Shown here: piece by piece, positions 1 through 7,708 of the stretch
Numbering within the stretch: position 1 is the first letter of the stretch
Layout: every line of letters begins with the position of its first letter
NCBI GenBank assembly: GCA_945861875.1
Contig: CAMAWC010000021.1
Location: 1 to 46,438 of the forward strand
Length of the DNA stretch: 46,438 bases
Source of the DNA: Bordetella parapertussis
GTDB lineage: Bacteria > Pseudomonadota > Gammaproteobacteria > Burkholderiales > SG8-39
Direction: 5' to 3'
Notes under the pieces: generated by a model
What the model was told of the DNA's origin: nothing
Databases searched by the model: none
The model's input: the letters and a program-made list of their open reading frames with translations, nothing else
Program-made: the position numbers and the translations under genes

Positions 1-30
1 CGGGTGCGGCGGATTATTCCGGGCGTGATC

Positions 31-167
31 TAGGGAAGCTCTGATTAAGTCCATAAATCGTCATTCCCGCGAAAGCGGGAATCCATTTTGACTCAATGAA
101 TCCACGCTTTAGGTCAAGGTGGATTCCCGCTTTCGCGGGAATGACGGACTTAATCAGAGTTTCCCTA
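31..167. repeat. 137-bp palindromic MITE-like element
   Basis: The two arms are near-perfect inverted copies about 57-63 nt long. Each starts with TAGGGAA at the outside and contains CTCTGATTAAGTCC and the hairpin CCCGCGAAAGCGGG. The left arm carries about 6 extra bases near 53-59. The central loop is about 30 bp. The hairpin core belongs to the same family as the arrays at the other end of the window. The right arm contains the stop codon of the response regulator at 154-546. No transposase gene is present, so it would be a non-autonomous element. Confidence 0.8.
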
Positions 168-546
168 GACGGTTCCACGCGGACTTGACGGATTCTGGCA
201 ACTGCATCGGATCAAACGGCTTGGCGATAACCTCAAGCGCCCCCAGCGCGAGCAATGCGTCGACATCTTCGCGCTGCGTTCTTGCGGTGAAAAAAATCAC
301 CGGGACGGCTGCCGTATCCGGACGCTGCCTCATCGCAAGGAGCAAGGCCGGCCCGTCCATGCCGGGCATCATCACGTCAAACAGCATGAGGTCGGGCCTG
401 AACCCTTCCACCGCCTCAAGTGCCGCCGCCCCCGAAGCGCACGAGCGCACCTCGAAACCGCCGACCATGGACAAGGCCATTTCGGCAATGGTCCGGATGT
501 TGTCCTCGTCCTCAACAAGAAGGATTTTTTTCAACGGCCTGTCCAT
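154..546 (-). CDS. CheY-like single-domain response regulator
   Basis: This is a 130-residue stand-alone receiver domain. The acidic pair is at E12-D13, the phosphoacceptor is D57 in LMLFDVMMPGMDG, and the conserved lysine is K109 in IAKPFD. There is no output domain, so it probably acts by protein contact or as a relay. The ATG at 546-544 overlaps the TGA of the upstream kinase by one base, which implies translational coupling. It is the last gene of the four-gene phosphorelay operon. The final codons (LGKL) and the stop lie inside the palindromic element at 31-167, so the original C-terminus may have been slightly longer. The receiver call is secure; the partner is inferred from context. 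Confidence 0.93.
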   Translation of the reverse strand: MDRPLKKILLVEDEDNIRTIAEMALSMVGGFEVRSCASGAAALEAVEGFRPDLMLFDVMMPGMDGPALLLAMRQRPDTAAVPVIFFTARTQREDVDALLALGALEVIAKPFDPMQLPESVKSAWNRLGKL

Positions 547-2312
547 CAGTTTGCACTCCCGGCTTCCACGCGTGGCAGGTCAAAATAGAAGGTGCTGCCC
601 CCGCCCGAGCGCGGCAAGTAACCGATGCCCCCGGAGAGCCGTTCAATGATAAGCCGGCAGATGTTAAGGCCCAGTCCGGTGCCGCCCACCTGCCGCGACT
701 TGCCCGCGCCCACCTGCATGAAGCGCTCAAACAGTTCGCGCTCCTCTTCGGGTGGCACGCCCGGGCCGCGGTCGGACACCGTGACACGGACCATCGCCCC
801 GGGCGCCTCGACCTTCACCTCCACGCTGCCGCCGGCGGGCGAGAATTTGCACGCATTGGACAACAGGTTGGTCACCACCTGCATCAGGCGGTCCGGGTCG
901 GCATTGACCGTGCATGCGGCATGCGGAGGCTCAAACACCAGCTTCACATTAAGGGTTGCGGCAAACCCCTCTATTTCGGTTACAGACCGCCTGATCAGCG
1001 CGTCGATGTCGACCAACTCCAGTTTGAATGGCATTTTCCCCGAGCGCATGCGCTCGCTGTCGAGGATGTCGTTCACCAGCCGCACCAGGCGCTCGCAGTT
1101 TTGCACGGCGATGTTGACAAGTTCGCGCGCCTTGTCGGGAAGCGCGCCGGTGACTCCCGCCGCCACCAGGCCCAGCGAACCGCGAATGGAAGTGAGCGGC
1201 GTGCGCAGTTCATGGCTGACGTTGGTGACAAAATCGCTTTTCATCCGCTCCACCTGCTTGAGCGCGGTGACGTCGGTGACAAGCGCGTAGTAGCCGGAGA
1301 CCGCGCCGTCGGGCTCGACCCTGGGAACCAGCTGCACGGACAGGTCCTTGGGTTCGCCCACGGCGGCGGCAACCGTAAAGACCAGGGAAACGGGTTGCCC
1401 GCGCAACACCTCTGCAACACCGGGCTCGAGCGCGGCAAATGCCTCTTCACCGAACAAGGCGCGCAAATCCGCGCCCTGTAACTCGGCCGGCGGGCGAGCG
1501 AACCAGTTTTGCAGGCCGCGGTTGTGAAAGCGCAGCCGTCCCTCCCTGTCGACAAAGCCGATCAAGGCCGGCACCGAGTCGGTGATCAGGCGCAATTGCG
1601 CCTCGCTCTGCCGCAAGGCCAGTTCGGCGGTGTGGCGCAGCCTTTGGTTGCGCAGGATCGCCAGCATGGCCCAGCCCAGCAGGGCGCAGGCGAATATGCC
1701 GCCCCATGAAATCAGGAAAACGGTGTTCTCGGCATTCGATTCGGTGTTGGCCTGCCGCACCCGCAGCGAACGCAGGGCCCGCGCACGCAGCGCCTCTGCG
1801 GATGCGCCGATTTGCCCGTCCAGCCAGGTGGTTGGGGGCCGCCCAAGCATGGCCGCCGCGGCGGGCGTGCCGCCCCTGTCGCGTACCTCCAGAACGGCAT
1901 CAAGACCGGCGATGCGCGTGCTCACCTGGACTGTAAATTGCCTTACAAGCGCGGACTGCTCGGTGTCGCGCATATTCGCCAGCAACACGCCCAACTCGTT
2001 GTTCACCGAAACGCGACGCGCCCGATAATCAACCAGGTCGCTTTCCCGCCCGGTCAGCAGATAGGCGCGCTGCGAGGCGACGGCGCCCTGCAGGCTCGCC
2101 AGGGTGCCTTCGAGCTGGGTAATGCGCACCTGGGTCAGCGTTTCTTCGCGCCCCGCCTCGATCAGCGCGTCTATGCTCCGGTATGCGTTCACCCCCACCG
2201 CGAGCAGGATCGCCATCCCCAGCCCGAGGAGGAAGTTTATCTTCACGCCGAAGCTGGCACGCAACCAGCGGCGGCGGCCCGGCGACTGGGCGGCCAGACC
2301 CTCTGCGCTCAC
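546..2312 (-). CDS. CHASE3-PAS sensor histidine kinase
   Basis: This is a 588-residue membrane kinase. TM1 is at about 26-42, a CHASE3-like helical periplasmic region at about 43-190, TM2 at about 198-220, a PAS domain at about 235-350, a HisKA domain with H367 in SHELRTP, and a HATPase domain at about 465-580 with the N box (NLLSNACKF), DRGPGVP and GTGLGLN motifs. The GTG start at 2312 overlaps the HPt stop by 4 nt (GTGA). It lies between an HPt gene and two receiver genes, so a branched phosphorelay is likely. The CHASE3 assignment rests on the helical, ligand-unspecified topology rather than a signature motif. The stimulus cannot be read from the sequence. Confidence 0.93.
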   Translation of the reverse strand: MSAEGLAAQSPGRRRWLRASFGVKINFLLGLGMAILLAVGVNAYRSIDALIEAGREETLTQVRITQLEGTLASLQGAVASQRAYLLTGRESDLVDYRARRVSVNNELGVLLANMRDTEQSALVRQFTVQVSTRIAGLDAVLEVRDRGGTPAAAAMLGRPPTTWLDGQIGASAEALRARALRSLRVRQANTESNAENTVFLISWGGIFACALLGWAMLAILRNQRLRHTAELALRQSEAQLRLITDSVPALIGFVDREGRLRFHNRGLQNWFARPPAELQGADLRALFGEEAFAALEPGVAEVLRGQPVSLVFTVAAAVGEPKDLSVQLVPRVEPDGAVSGYYALVTDVTALKQVERMKSDFVTNVSHELRTPLTSIRGSLGLVAAGVTGALPDKARELVNIAVQNCERLVRLVNDILDSERMRSGKMPFKLELVDIDALIRRSVTEIEGFAATLNVKLVFEPPHAACTVNADPDRLMQVVTNLLSNACKFSPAGGSVEVKVEAPGAMVRVTVSDRGPGVPPEEERELFERFMQVGAGKSRQVGGTGLGLNICRLIIERLSGGIGYLPRSGGGSTFYFDLPRVEAGSAN

Positions 2313-2644
2313 TTTTCCGGTGGCAGCGCGGATTTACGCACGGCCTCGAGCAAGACCCCGAACACGGCCAGATCACCCGGCTTGAGGGAATCGCCGGAAT
2401 CACAATACGGATCAAGAAAGGACTCCGCGGCACGCGCGCAATCGGTCACCGCGCGCAAGCCAAACGTACCGGCGGTGCCGGCGATGGTATGCAAGGCGCG
2501 GCGCAACTGGTCGAGGCTTTCGGGCGAACCTCCCTCGCGCAGCGCGTGCCACAACACGTCCAGTTCGGCCAGCTTTGCCGGCAGGGTCGCGTGGTACTCC
2601 GCCGCCATGGCGGCGAATTGCTGCTCGAACGCACCGGTTGTCAT
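2309..2644 (-). CDS. HPt domain phosphotransfer protein
   Basis: This is a small 111-residue helical protein with the HPt signature LHTIAGTAGTFG; H52 is the predicted phosphorylated histidine. It should shuttle phosphoryl groups between receivers. It sits 36 nt after the 280-residue response regulator, and its stop overlaps the GTG start of the CHASE3 kinase, so all four genes form one operon. A free HPt encoded between a kinase without an attached receiver and two response regulators suggests a multistep or branched relay. The family call is strong; the direction of phosphate flow is not visible. Confidence 0.9.
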   Translation of the reverse strand: MTTGAFEQQFAAMAAEYHATLPAKLAELDVLWHALREGGSPESLDQLRRALHTIAGTAGTFGLRAVTDCARAAESFLDPYCDSGDSLKPGDLAVFGVLLEAVRKSALPPEK

Positions 2645-2680
2645 CTGGGCAGATTTCCCTTGGACGTCATGCGCACTATT

Positions 2681-3523
2681 TCAGCGTTGCGTCATGCCAA
2701 AGACGCTGTGCACAGCCTTCATCAGGACATCCATGTCAAAAGGCTTGGTGATGTAGCCGTCCGCCCCGCCCGAGAGCCCCTTTTGCACAGCCTCGCGCGT
2801 CGTTTTGGCGGTGAGCATGATGATTGCAACATCCTTGAACACCGGGTGCTGGCGCAATCTGGCGAGGATTTCGAATCCATCCGCGTCGGGCAGGACCACG
2901 TCGAGCAGGATCAGGTCCGGGGCCGGGGGTTTGCGCAATGCGTCGAGTATTTCGGCACGATTGGTGGCGGTGCGCGTGTCGAACCCCTCCATGGAGAAAA
3001 AGGCGCGGAGGAGCTTGGAAAGCTGCGCTTCATCCTCGACGATGACGACGCTGAACCTGCCGCCTGCACCGGGCTTGCGCTCCACCGCAGGACGGCGGGC
3101 GATGCGCACGTAATACCCCTGCGACTGCAGGTAGCCGGCGCCCTCGTTCGCCTCCTTCTCATCCTCTTTGGAGGCTCCCGCGGAACCCTTCGCCGTGGCG
3201 GCGGATGAGGCGTAAAACGTGCTTGTGCTGAGAAAGTCGCCCGGGCCCAGTCCGCCAAAGGCCGCGGTGTCCGGCGCCAGCGCGATCATCTTTTTTTCGA
3301 CCAACGACCGCAGCGCCGAGTGCACCTCCTCGCCTGAGGCACGGGCCGCGTGCACGCGGACCTGCGCCACGGTCGATGTCCCGTTCACCAGCACCAGCAG
3401 CTCGAGCTCCAGCCGCGACGCCGAAGTTTCCGAATCCTTCAATTGCTTTTCACCCGCGCCCGTTACGACAAAAACATCGTCATCGACAAACGGCATCCGG
3501 GCATTCAGATCTGGACTCATCAT
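2681..3523 (-). CDS. Response regulator with N-terminal helical/winged-helix-like domain
   Basis: This protein has 280 residues. Residues about 1-85 form a domain resembling small winged-helix modules seen at the front of some receivers (LVNGTSTVAQV...ALRSLVEKKMI). A low-complexity Ala/Ser/Glu linker follows at about 100-130. The C-terminal receiver (about 155-280) has E163-D164, phosphoacceptor D208 in LILLDVVLPDADG and K260 in ITKPFD. The receiver at the C-terminus is the reverse of the common order. Two ATGs are adjacent (3523 and 3520), and either could be used. It is the first gene of the operon that continues into the HPt, kinase and receiver genes. The N-terminal function is uncertain. 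Confidence 0.88.
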   Translation of the reverse strand: MMSPDLNARMPFVDDDVFVVTGAGEKQLKDSETSASRLELELLVLVNGTSTVAQVRVHAARASGEEVHSALRSLVEKKMIALAPDTAAFGGLGPGDFLSTSTFYASSAATAKGSAGASKEDEKEANEGAGYLQSQGYYVRIARRPAVERKPGAGGRFSVVIVEDEAQLSKLLRAFFSMEGFDTRTATNRAEILDALRKPPAPDLILLDVVLPDADGFEILARLRQHPVFKDVAIIMLTAKTTREAVQKGLSGGADGYITKPFDMDVLMKAVHSVFGMTQR

Positions 3524-3742
3524 CGATCTCGCGAAAGGTGTTGGGAGATTTTAGCCGACTTGCCACCCGGCGTGCGCTGGCTGCCAAGAACCACGCTGAA
3601 AACCCCGCGGGGAGCGACGCAGATTGCATCCGGGTGCCGAAGATGCAGCCTTTGCCCCAAACCGGAACGGGAGCTTGCCGCACTATCACTTGCGCGGCGA
3701 TTGCCGCCCCCGGCAACGCATCCGGGCACGCTGGCAGGGAAT

Positions 3743-3769
3743 AAAAAAGGGCGGCCCAAGCCGCCCTTT
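3743..3769 (-). terminator. Rho-independent terminator of the EB_dh-type gene
   Basis: Read on the minus strand, a 10-bp perfect stem (AAAGGGCGGC, loop TTGG, GCCGCCCTTT) is followed by a T6 tract. It begins 21 nt after the stop of the haem protein gene ending at 3791. This is textbook intrinsic terminator structure. Confidence 0.9.
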
Positions 3770-3790
3770 GCCTACCCCGCCGGTTCGCGC

Positions 3791-4834
3791 TTACTTGGCG
3801 AAGCGCAACTGCAAGGCCCCGAAGTGCACGGCGTGGCGCACCTGTGCGTTGTCAAACGCCGCAAAGCCGAAGGCGTACTGGCTGTTCAGGTCGCTGTACT
3901 GCACGTCGAACTTGCTTCCGGTCGTGAGCTTGCGGCTGACTTCCGAGGTAAATACGCCGCTGGACCAGCGGTTGGCGACCCTGACGTCGGCGCGGTCAGC
4001 CTTCAGGGGGATGATGCGGAACGAGGCCACTTCGTCGCCCGGCTTGAAGCGCGCGTCGTCGAACGCCACCTGGGTGCCCTCGACGATGTAGTAGGAACCG
4101 CCGGCGTTCGCGGCCTTGCCGTCCTTGTTCATGAACTGCGGCTTGCCGTTGACCAGGCCGAATGCTGCATACTCCGGTCCGCCCGGGTCGCCCTTGCGGC
4201 CCGCGTTGGGACTCGCCTTCGCGTCGAAGCGCGTGTGATCCACGTACTGGTCGTCCAGGTAGCCCAGCGGCGCCGTGCGGCTGCCCTTCATGTGCCACAT
4301 GTCGACCAACTCGCCCGGCTTGTCCGTGTACTTGTTGCCGTAGGGCTTGCCGGGCTCGCCGGCATGGCAGGTGACGGCGCAGCCCTGCTCGTTAAAGCCG
4401 GTGGTCGAATTATTGATGTTCCAGAGCATCGCCCACTTGTCTTCGTAGTAGACATTGTCGTCGCCGCCCTTGTCGGCCGGATCGACGAGCTTCTTCCACG
4501 AACCGTCGGCCTGTTTCTGGAAAGGCCCGCGCCGTATCGAATTGGTCGGATCGGCATACTGCACAAGGAAGTAGATCATGTCGCCGCTGTAGACAGCCTT
4601 GAGCGTCGCCGTCGTTTCACCCTTGCCGCCGGCGAAGTTCACACCATCGGCCAGCTTGACCGTCAGCGGTTTTGCCTGTGCCCAGGCGGCATCGCCGGCA
4701 TTTCCGTCCAGCGTAGGCGGTGCCGCCACCTTGGCCGCAAGCAGCACGTTGTTCGCCCCGTCATCCTGGCCGGTCGCACAGCCGAACAACGCGGCGACAG
4801 CTACCGCAATCAGCGTTAATTTTGTCGTTTTCAT
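3791..4834 (-). CDS. Ethylbenzene dehydrogenase-related haem-binding lipoprotein
   Basis: This is a 347-residue exported protein. A lipobox (LFGC, C19) follows a short hydrophobic leader, so it is probably an anchored periplasmic lipoprotein. The body resembles the cytochrome c-552/DMSO reductase-family haem subunit fold: APPTLDGNAGDAAW near residue 38, then MIYFLVQYADPT, KWAMLWNI and the C-terminal AFGFAAFDNA. At 152-157 it has CAVTCH, a CX3CH rather than CX2CH arrangement. H181 and nearby methionines could be axial ligands. It is monocistronic, with a strong terminator and a perfect FNR box upstream, so it is probably made under low oxygen. No molybdenum catalytic subunit is nearby. Confidence 0.85.
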   Translation of the reverse strand: MKTTKLTLIAVAVAALFGCATGQDDGANNVLLAAKVAAPPTLDGNAGDAAWAQAKPLTVKLADGVNFAGGKGETTATLKAVYSGDMIYFLVQYADPTNSIRRGPFQKQADGSWKKLVDPADKGGDDNVYYEDKWAMLWNINNSTTGFNEQGCAVTCHAGEPGKPYGNKYTDKPGELVDMWHMKGSRTAPLGYLDDQYVDHTRFDAKASPNAGRKGDPGGPEYAAFGLVNGKPQFMNKDGKAANAGGSYYIVEGTQVAFDDARFKPGDEVASFRIIPLKADRADVRVANRWSSGVFTSEVSRKLTTGSKFDVQYSDLNSQYAFGFAAFDNAQVRHAVHFGALQLRFAK

Positions 4835-4895
4835 TGCCGAATCCCCTTTGTTGGTAAGAGCCCGCCCGCACTGTTGCGGCCTACCACAAGGCCCA

Positions 4896-4943
4896 TGGAA
4901 AAAGTTTAGCCAGACAGCGCCGGCGCCCCTTGATATGGATCAA
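4896..4943 (-). promoter_or_regulatory. FNR/Anr-type box and class II promoter for the EB_dh-type gene
   Basis: TTGAT-ATGG-ATCAA at 4930-4943 is a perfect match to the FNR/Anr consensus TTGAT-N4-ATCAA. On the minus strand a -10 candidate TAAACT lies at 4908-4903. This places the box centre about 41 nt upstream of a start site near 4896, the classical class II activation position. The start codon at 4834 is about 60 nt further on. Activation by an FNR-family protein under oxygen limitation is inferred; the regulator gene is not in the window. Confidence 0.8.
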
Positions 4944-5237
4944 TCCGCCTGACCTTCGGCAAGCTTGCGCTTCCCCGGCCGCCGCCACCTGCCAGGCAGG
5001 CGAATTGCGCTTGGTGTCCTCGCCTATCATTTATGGATGAGCGGATCCGGATCGGGAAATGCGTCCTTCCGCCGCCGACTAATACGCCGGAAACCCAAGC
5101 CAGTAGCGGCTTTCCAGCCATCGCCCTGGCGCGAAGATCTCGCCCTGGGCATTGCCGCGCAGCTCGGACGCGAAGGCGTCTGCGCGGCGCCGGTGGCAAA
5201 CCTATAATCGCGACTCCCACCGCCCCAAGGAATGGCC

Positions 5238-5624
5238 ATGCCCGAAGTCAACCTGCCCGATGTGCTTGCCGAAGTCACCGCCGCCTTCGCCCGCTATGAA
5301 CAGGCGCTTGTCAGCAACGATGTCGCCGTTCTGGATGAATTGTTCTGGGACTCGCCGCTGACGCTGCGCTACGGCGCCGCCGAAAACCTTTACGGCCATG
5401 CGGCGATCAAGGCGTTTCGCGGCGGCCGCTCACCGGCCGGCCTCGCCCGCACCACGCGCAACACCGTCATCACCAGCTACGGGCGCGACTTTGCCACCGC
5501 CAACACCGAATTCCTGCGCGACGGCATGAACGGCAAGGTCGGGCGCCAATCGCAGACCTGGGTAAGAACCCCCGCGGGCTGGCGCGTGGTGGCGGCGCAT
5601 GTCAGCGTGGCGGCCATCGGCTAG
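5238..5624 (+). CDS. hpxZ: HpxZ/AtzH-like protein (DUF3225, SnoaL-like fold)
   Basis: This small cystatin-like protein has 128 residues and matches the HpxZ/AtzH family. Recognised segments are [36 protein letters not shown], the NTVITSYG strand and [21 protein letters not shown] at the end. HpxZ proteins accompany HpxW/X/Y in oxalurate breakdown, or AtzE/G in cyanuric acid and biuret pathways. An ATG at 5232 is also in frame, but AAGGA at 5227-5231 is 6 nt from the ATG at 5238, so that start is preferred. It converges with the amidase at 5745-7115, a partner type often found beside it; no AtzG/HpxX-like small subunit was seen. Its biochemical role is poorly defined. Confidence 0.85.
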   Translation: MPEVNLPDVLAEVTAAFARYEQALVSNDVAVLDELFWDSPLTLRYGAAENLYGHAAIKAFRGGRSPAGLARTTRNTVITSYGRDFATANTEFLRDGMNGKVGRQSQTWVRTPAGWRVVAAHVSVAAIG

Positions 5625-5744
5625 ACCGGGGAGGATCGGCATATCGGCCCGGATGCCGGGACTGGCGGTGAGACGCGGGTTTCACCGGGAATTCTCGGCA
5701 TCCGTCGAACGGCCTCGGTCCATCGGCCGAGGCGCCCCCTGCTG

Positions 5745-7115
5745 TCAGATTTCCCTGATAAGCCAGCGCGCGAGGCCGATCATCGCCGCGTCGCGGCCGG
5801 GCGCCCCCATCAATTGCAGCCCGAGCGGCAGGCCCGAGGCGCGCAGCAGCGGCAGCGAAAAACTCGGCCCGCCGAGCAGCGTCCAGGCCGAGGCAAACAG
5901 CCGACTGCCTGTTTGCGCGAGGCCCACGCTCGCCGGTCCGGCCGAGGCAAGGGAAACGAACCCGTCAACATCGGGCGACAAAGCGCCGACCGCCGCGCGA
6001 AAGTCCTCGCGCCAGGCCAGCCGTTGCGCGTGCTCCGCCGCCGTTGTGCGCGAAGCGGCTGCCAGCAGTTCGAGCAAGCGCGGGCCTACCATGTGCTCAC
6101 CGCAGTCGCGGTACGCGCGCAACGGCCAGCGTGACTCCCAGGCAAATATGCGCCAGGCCACGTCGGCCGCTTCCACCACCATGCGCTCGAGCGCCGCAAT
6201 GCGCTTGTCCGCGGCGTCGATCACCTCCAAGCCCTTGCCGCGCAACTTGTCCAGCGCGGCGTCCAGCGCGGCACGCGACGCGGCATCGGCCTCGGGCCAG
6301 CCGGCGGTATGCAGCAAGGCGAGGCGCCGCGGCGCCGCGGGTTCGGGCAGGACCGCGCCCGCCGCGGGTACCGGTTCACCCGGCGCGCCGGTGACCGAAG
6401 CGATGACGGTGGCAACGGCCCAGGCATCGTCCAGGTGTTGCGCCAGCACGCCCAGATGATCGAGCGTGCCTGACAAAGGCTGGATTCCGTCGAGGCTGAG
6501 CGCGCCATGTGTCGGCTTCCAGCCAAGCACACCGCAATACGAGGCCGGCCGCACGATCGAGGCAAGGGTCTGCGTGCCGAGCGCCGCCGCAAGAAGACCG
6601 GCGCCAACCGCGGCCGCCGAACCGCTCGAGGAACCGCCGGGCGTGCGTTGCGGGTCAAACGGATTGCAGGTGGGGCCGGCGCGACCGGTGGCAAATTCGG
6701 TGGTCACGGTCTTGCCGACGATCAGCGCGCCCGCGTGCTTGAGGGCCACCACGCAGGCGGCGTCGCGCCGCGGCTGGAAGCCGGCGTAAATCGGGCTGCC
6801 CATTTGCGTCGGCATGTCGCGCGTCTCGATGATGTCCTTGACGCCGACCGGCATGCCGTCCAGCGCCGACAGCGGCGCGCCCTTGCGGTAACGCAGTGCC
6901 GACTGATCCGCCGCACGGCGCGCGCCCTCGGCATCAAGATGCGCAAATGCGCGCAAATGCGGCTCGATCAGCGCAATGCGCTCAAGGCATCGTTCGAGGT
7001 GTTCGCGCGGGCTGTCGCGGCCGGCGACAAAGGCCTCGCGCCGCTGCAAAAAAGACGGCTCCCGCGCATGCCCCGGCGGATACGGCAGCGGCAGCGGGGG
7101 TGAGGACGGGGTCAT
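5745..7115 (-). CDS. Amidase signature family hydrolase (AtzE-like)
   Basis: This is a 456-residue amidase-signature enzyme. Catalytic Lys is K93 in GVKDIIETRDMPTQMGS, the Gly/Ser-rich loop is PGGSSSGSAAAVGAG at about 159-173, and the nucleophile is S186 in GTQTLASIVRPASYCG. The usual GGS around the nucleophile is LAS here, as in some AtzE-like proteins. It probably hydrolyses a small amide or urea derivative; the substrate is unknown. The ATG at 7115 lies right after a 12-bp minisatellite. The frame stays open upstream through the repeats as (EAPI)/(DAPI) units and into the VOC gene, but with no convincing start. It is the third gene after a Bug receptor and a VOC protein. Confidence 0.9.
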   Translation of the reverse strand: MTPSSPPLPLPYPPGHAREPSFLQRREAFVAGRDSPREHLERCLERIALIEPHLRAFAHLDAEGARRAADQSALRYRKGAPLSALDGMPVGVKDIIETRDMPTQMGSPIYAGFQPRRDAACVVALKHAGALIVGKTVTTEFATGRAGPTCNPFDPQRTPGGSSSGSAAAVGAGLLAAALGTQTLASIVRPASYCGVLGWKPTHGALSLDGIQPLSGTLDHLGVLAQHLDDAWAVATVIASVTGAPGEPVPAAGAVLPEPAAPRRLALLHTAGWPEADAASRAALDAALDKLRGKGLEVIDAADKRIAALERMVVEAADVAWRIFAWESRWPLRAYRDCGEHMVGPRLLELLAAASRTTAAEHAQRLAWREDFRAAVGALSPDVDGFVSLASAGPASVGLAQTGSRLFASAWTLLGGPSFSLPLLRASGLPLGLQLMGAPGRDAAMIGLARWLIREI

Positions 7116-7120
7116 CAGCG

Positions 7121-7240
7121 CTTCAATCGGGGCATCAATCGGGGCATCAATCGGGGCATCAATCGGGGCATCAATCGGGGCATCAATCGGGGCTTCAATC
7201 GGGGCTTCAATCGGGGCTTCAATCGGGGCTTCGAATCGGG
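7121..7240. repeat. 12-bp tandem repeat (minisatellite)
   Basis: There are nine consecutive units of CATCAATCGGGG or CTTCAATCGGGG: one CTT unit, five CAT units, then three CTT units. A degenerate tenth unit follows. The period is a multiple of three, so all frames stay open, reading EAPI/DAPI in the frame of the downstream amidase. It fills the gap between the VOC stop (7249) and the amidase ATG (7115), where it could affect amidase translation or add a variable N-terminus. Confidence 0.95.
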
Positions 7241-7248
7241 CCTTCGAA

Positions 7249-7668
7249 TCAGGGCTTCGGATCGCCCAACTGGCGCGTGGGCGGTCCCTTGAACTCGACC
7301 TTGTTGCCGTCCGGGTCGCGAAAGTATATCGACGGCCCGAACCCGTCGGCGCCGTAGAGCTCGCGCATCGGCTCGGGCTCGGCACCAAACCTGCGCACAT
7401 GCGCGTTGATCGCATCCGCGTTGAACGGGTCCACGCGCAGGCAAAAATGTTCCATGTTCCGGCCTTCATCGGGCTTGCGACCGGGAACAAGATCAAGCTG
7501 CGAGTCGCCGATGCGCAACTGCACCAGCACGATGGGCTTGTCGAGCCTGCGCTCGACGCGCGCACCGAGCACACCGCAGTAAAAAGCCTCGGCACGCGCA
7601 AGATCGGCGACGCACAACACTACGTGATCGAGGCGCAGGACGCGAAACGGAACATGAGTATCTATCAA
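7249..7668 (-). CDS. VOC (glyoxalase/dioxygenase superfamily) protein
   Basis: This is a 139-residue single-unit vicinal-oxygen-chelate protein with two beta-alpha-beta-beta-beta modules. Likely metal ligands are the His in LDHVVLCVADL, the His in NMEHFCLRV and the Glu in GNKVEFKG. FRDPDGNKVEF is the usual C-terminal signature. The start is TTG at 7668, chosen because AGGAGA lies 6 nt upstream and no in-frame ATG or GTG is better placed. It sits 40 nt after the Bug receptor stop and is probably co-transcribed with the amidase. The reaction type (isomerase, lyase, dioxygenase or hydrolase) cannot be told from the sequence. Confidence 0.87.
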   Translation of the reverse strand: MIDTHVPFRVLRLDHVVLCVADLARAEAFYCGVLGARVERRLDKPIVLVQLRIGDSQLDLVPGRKPDEGRNMEHFCLRVDPFNADAINAHVRRFGAEPEPMRELYGADGFGPSIYFRDPDGNKVEFKGPPTRQLGDPKP

Positions 7669-7708
7669 GGTAATCTCCTAAAACACCCGCCTCCGGTTCT
7701 TGTCGGCG

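Noticed and set aside
119..649. Plus-strand open frames antisense to the response regulator and kinase
   Set aside because: They are high-G+C shadow frames without ribosome sites; the minus-strand receiver and kinase motifs are unambiguous.
5712..5733. Inverted repeat GCCTCGG/CCGAGGC between hpxZ and the amidase as a terminator
   Set aside because: The stem is fair, but no T tract is present on either strand, so it is not listed as a feature.
5745..7601. A 618-residue amidase with a long N-terminal extension including EAPI/DAPI repeats
   Set aside because: The extension overlaps the well-supported VOC gene antisense-frame for frame and has no ribosome site; the family fold starts after ATG 7115.
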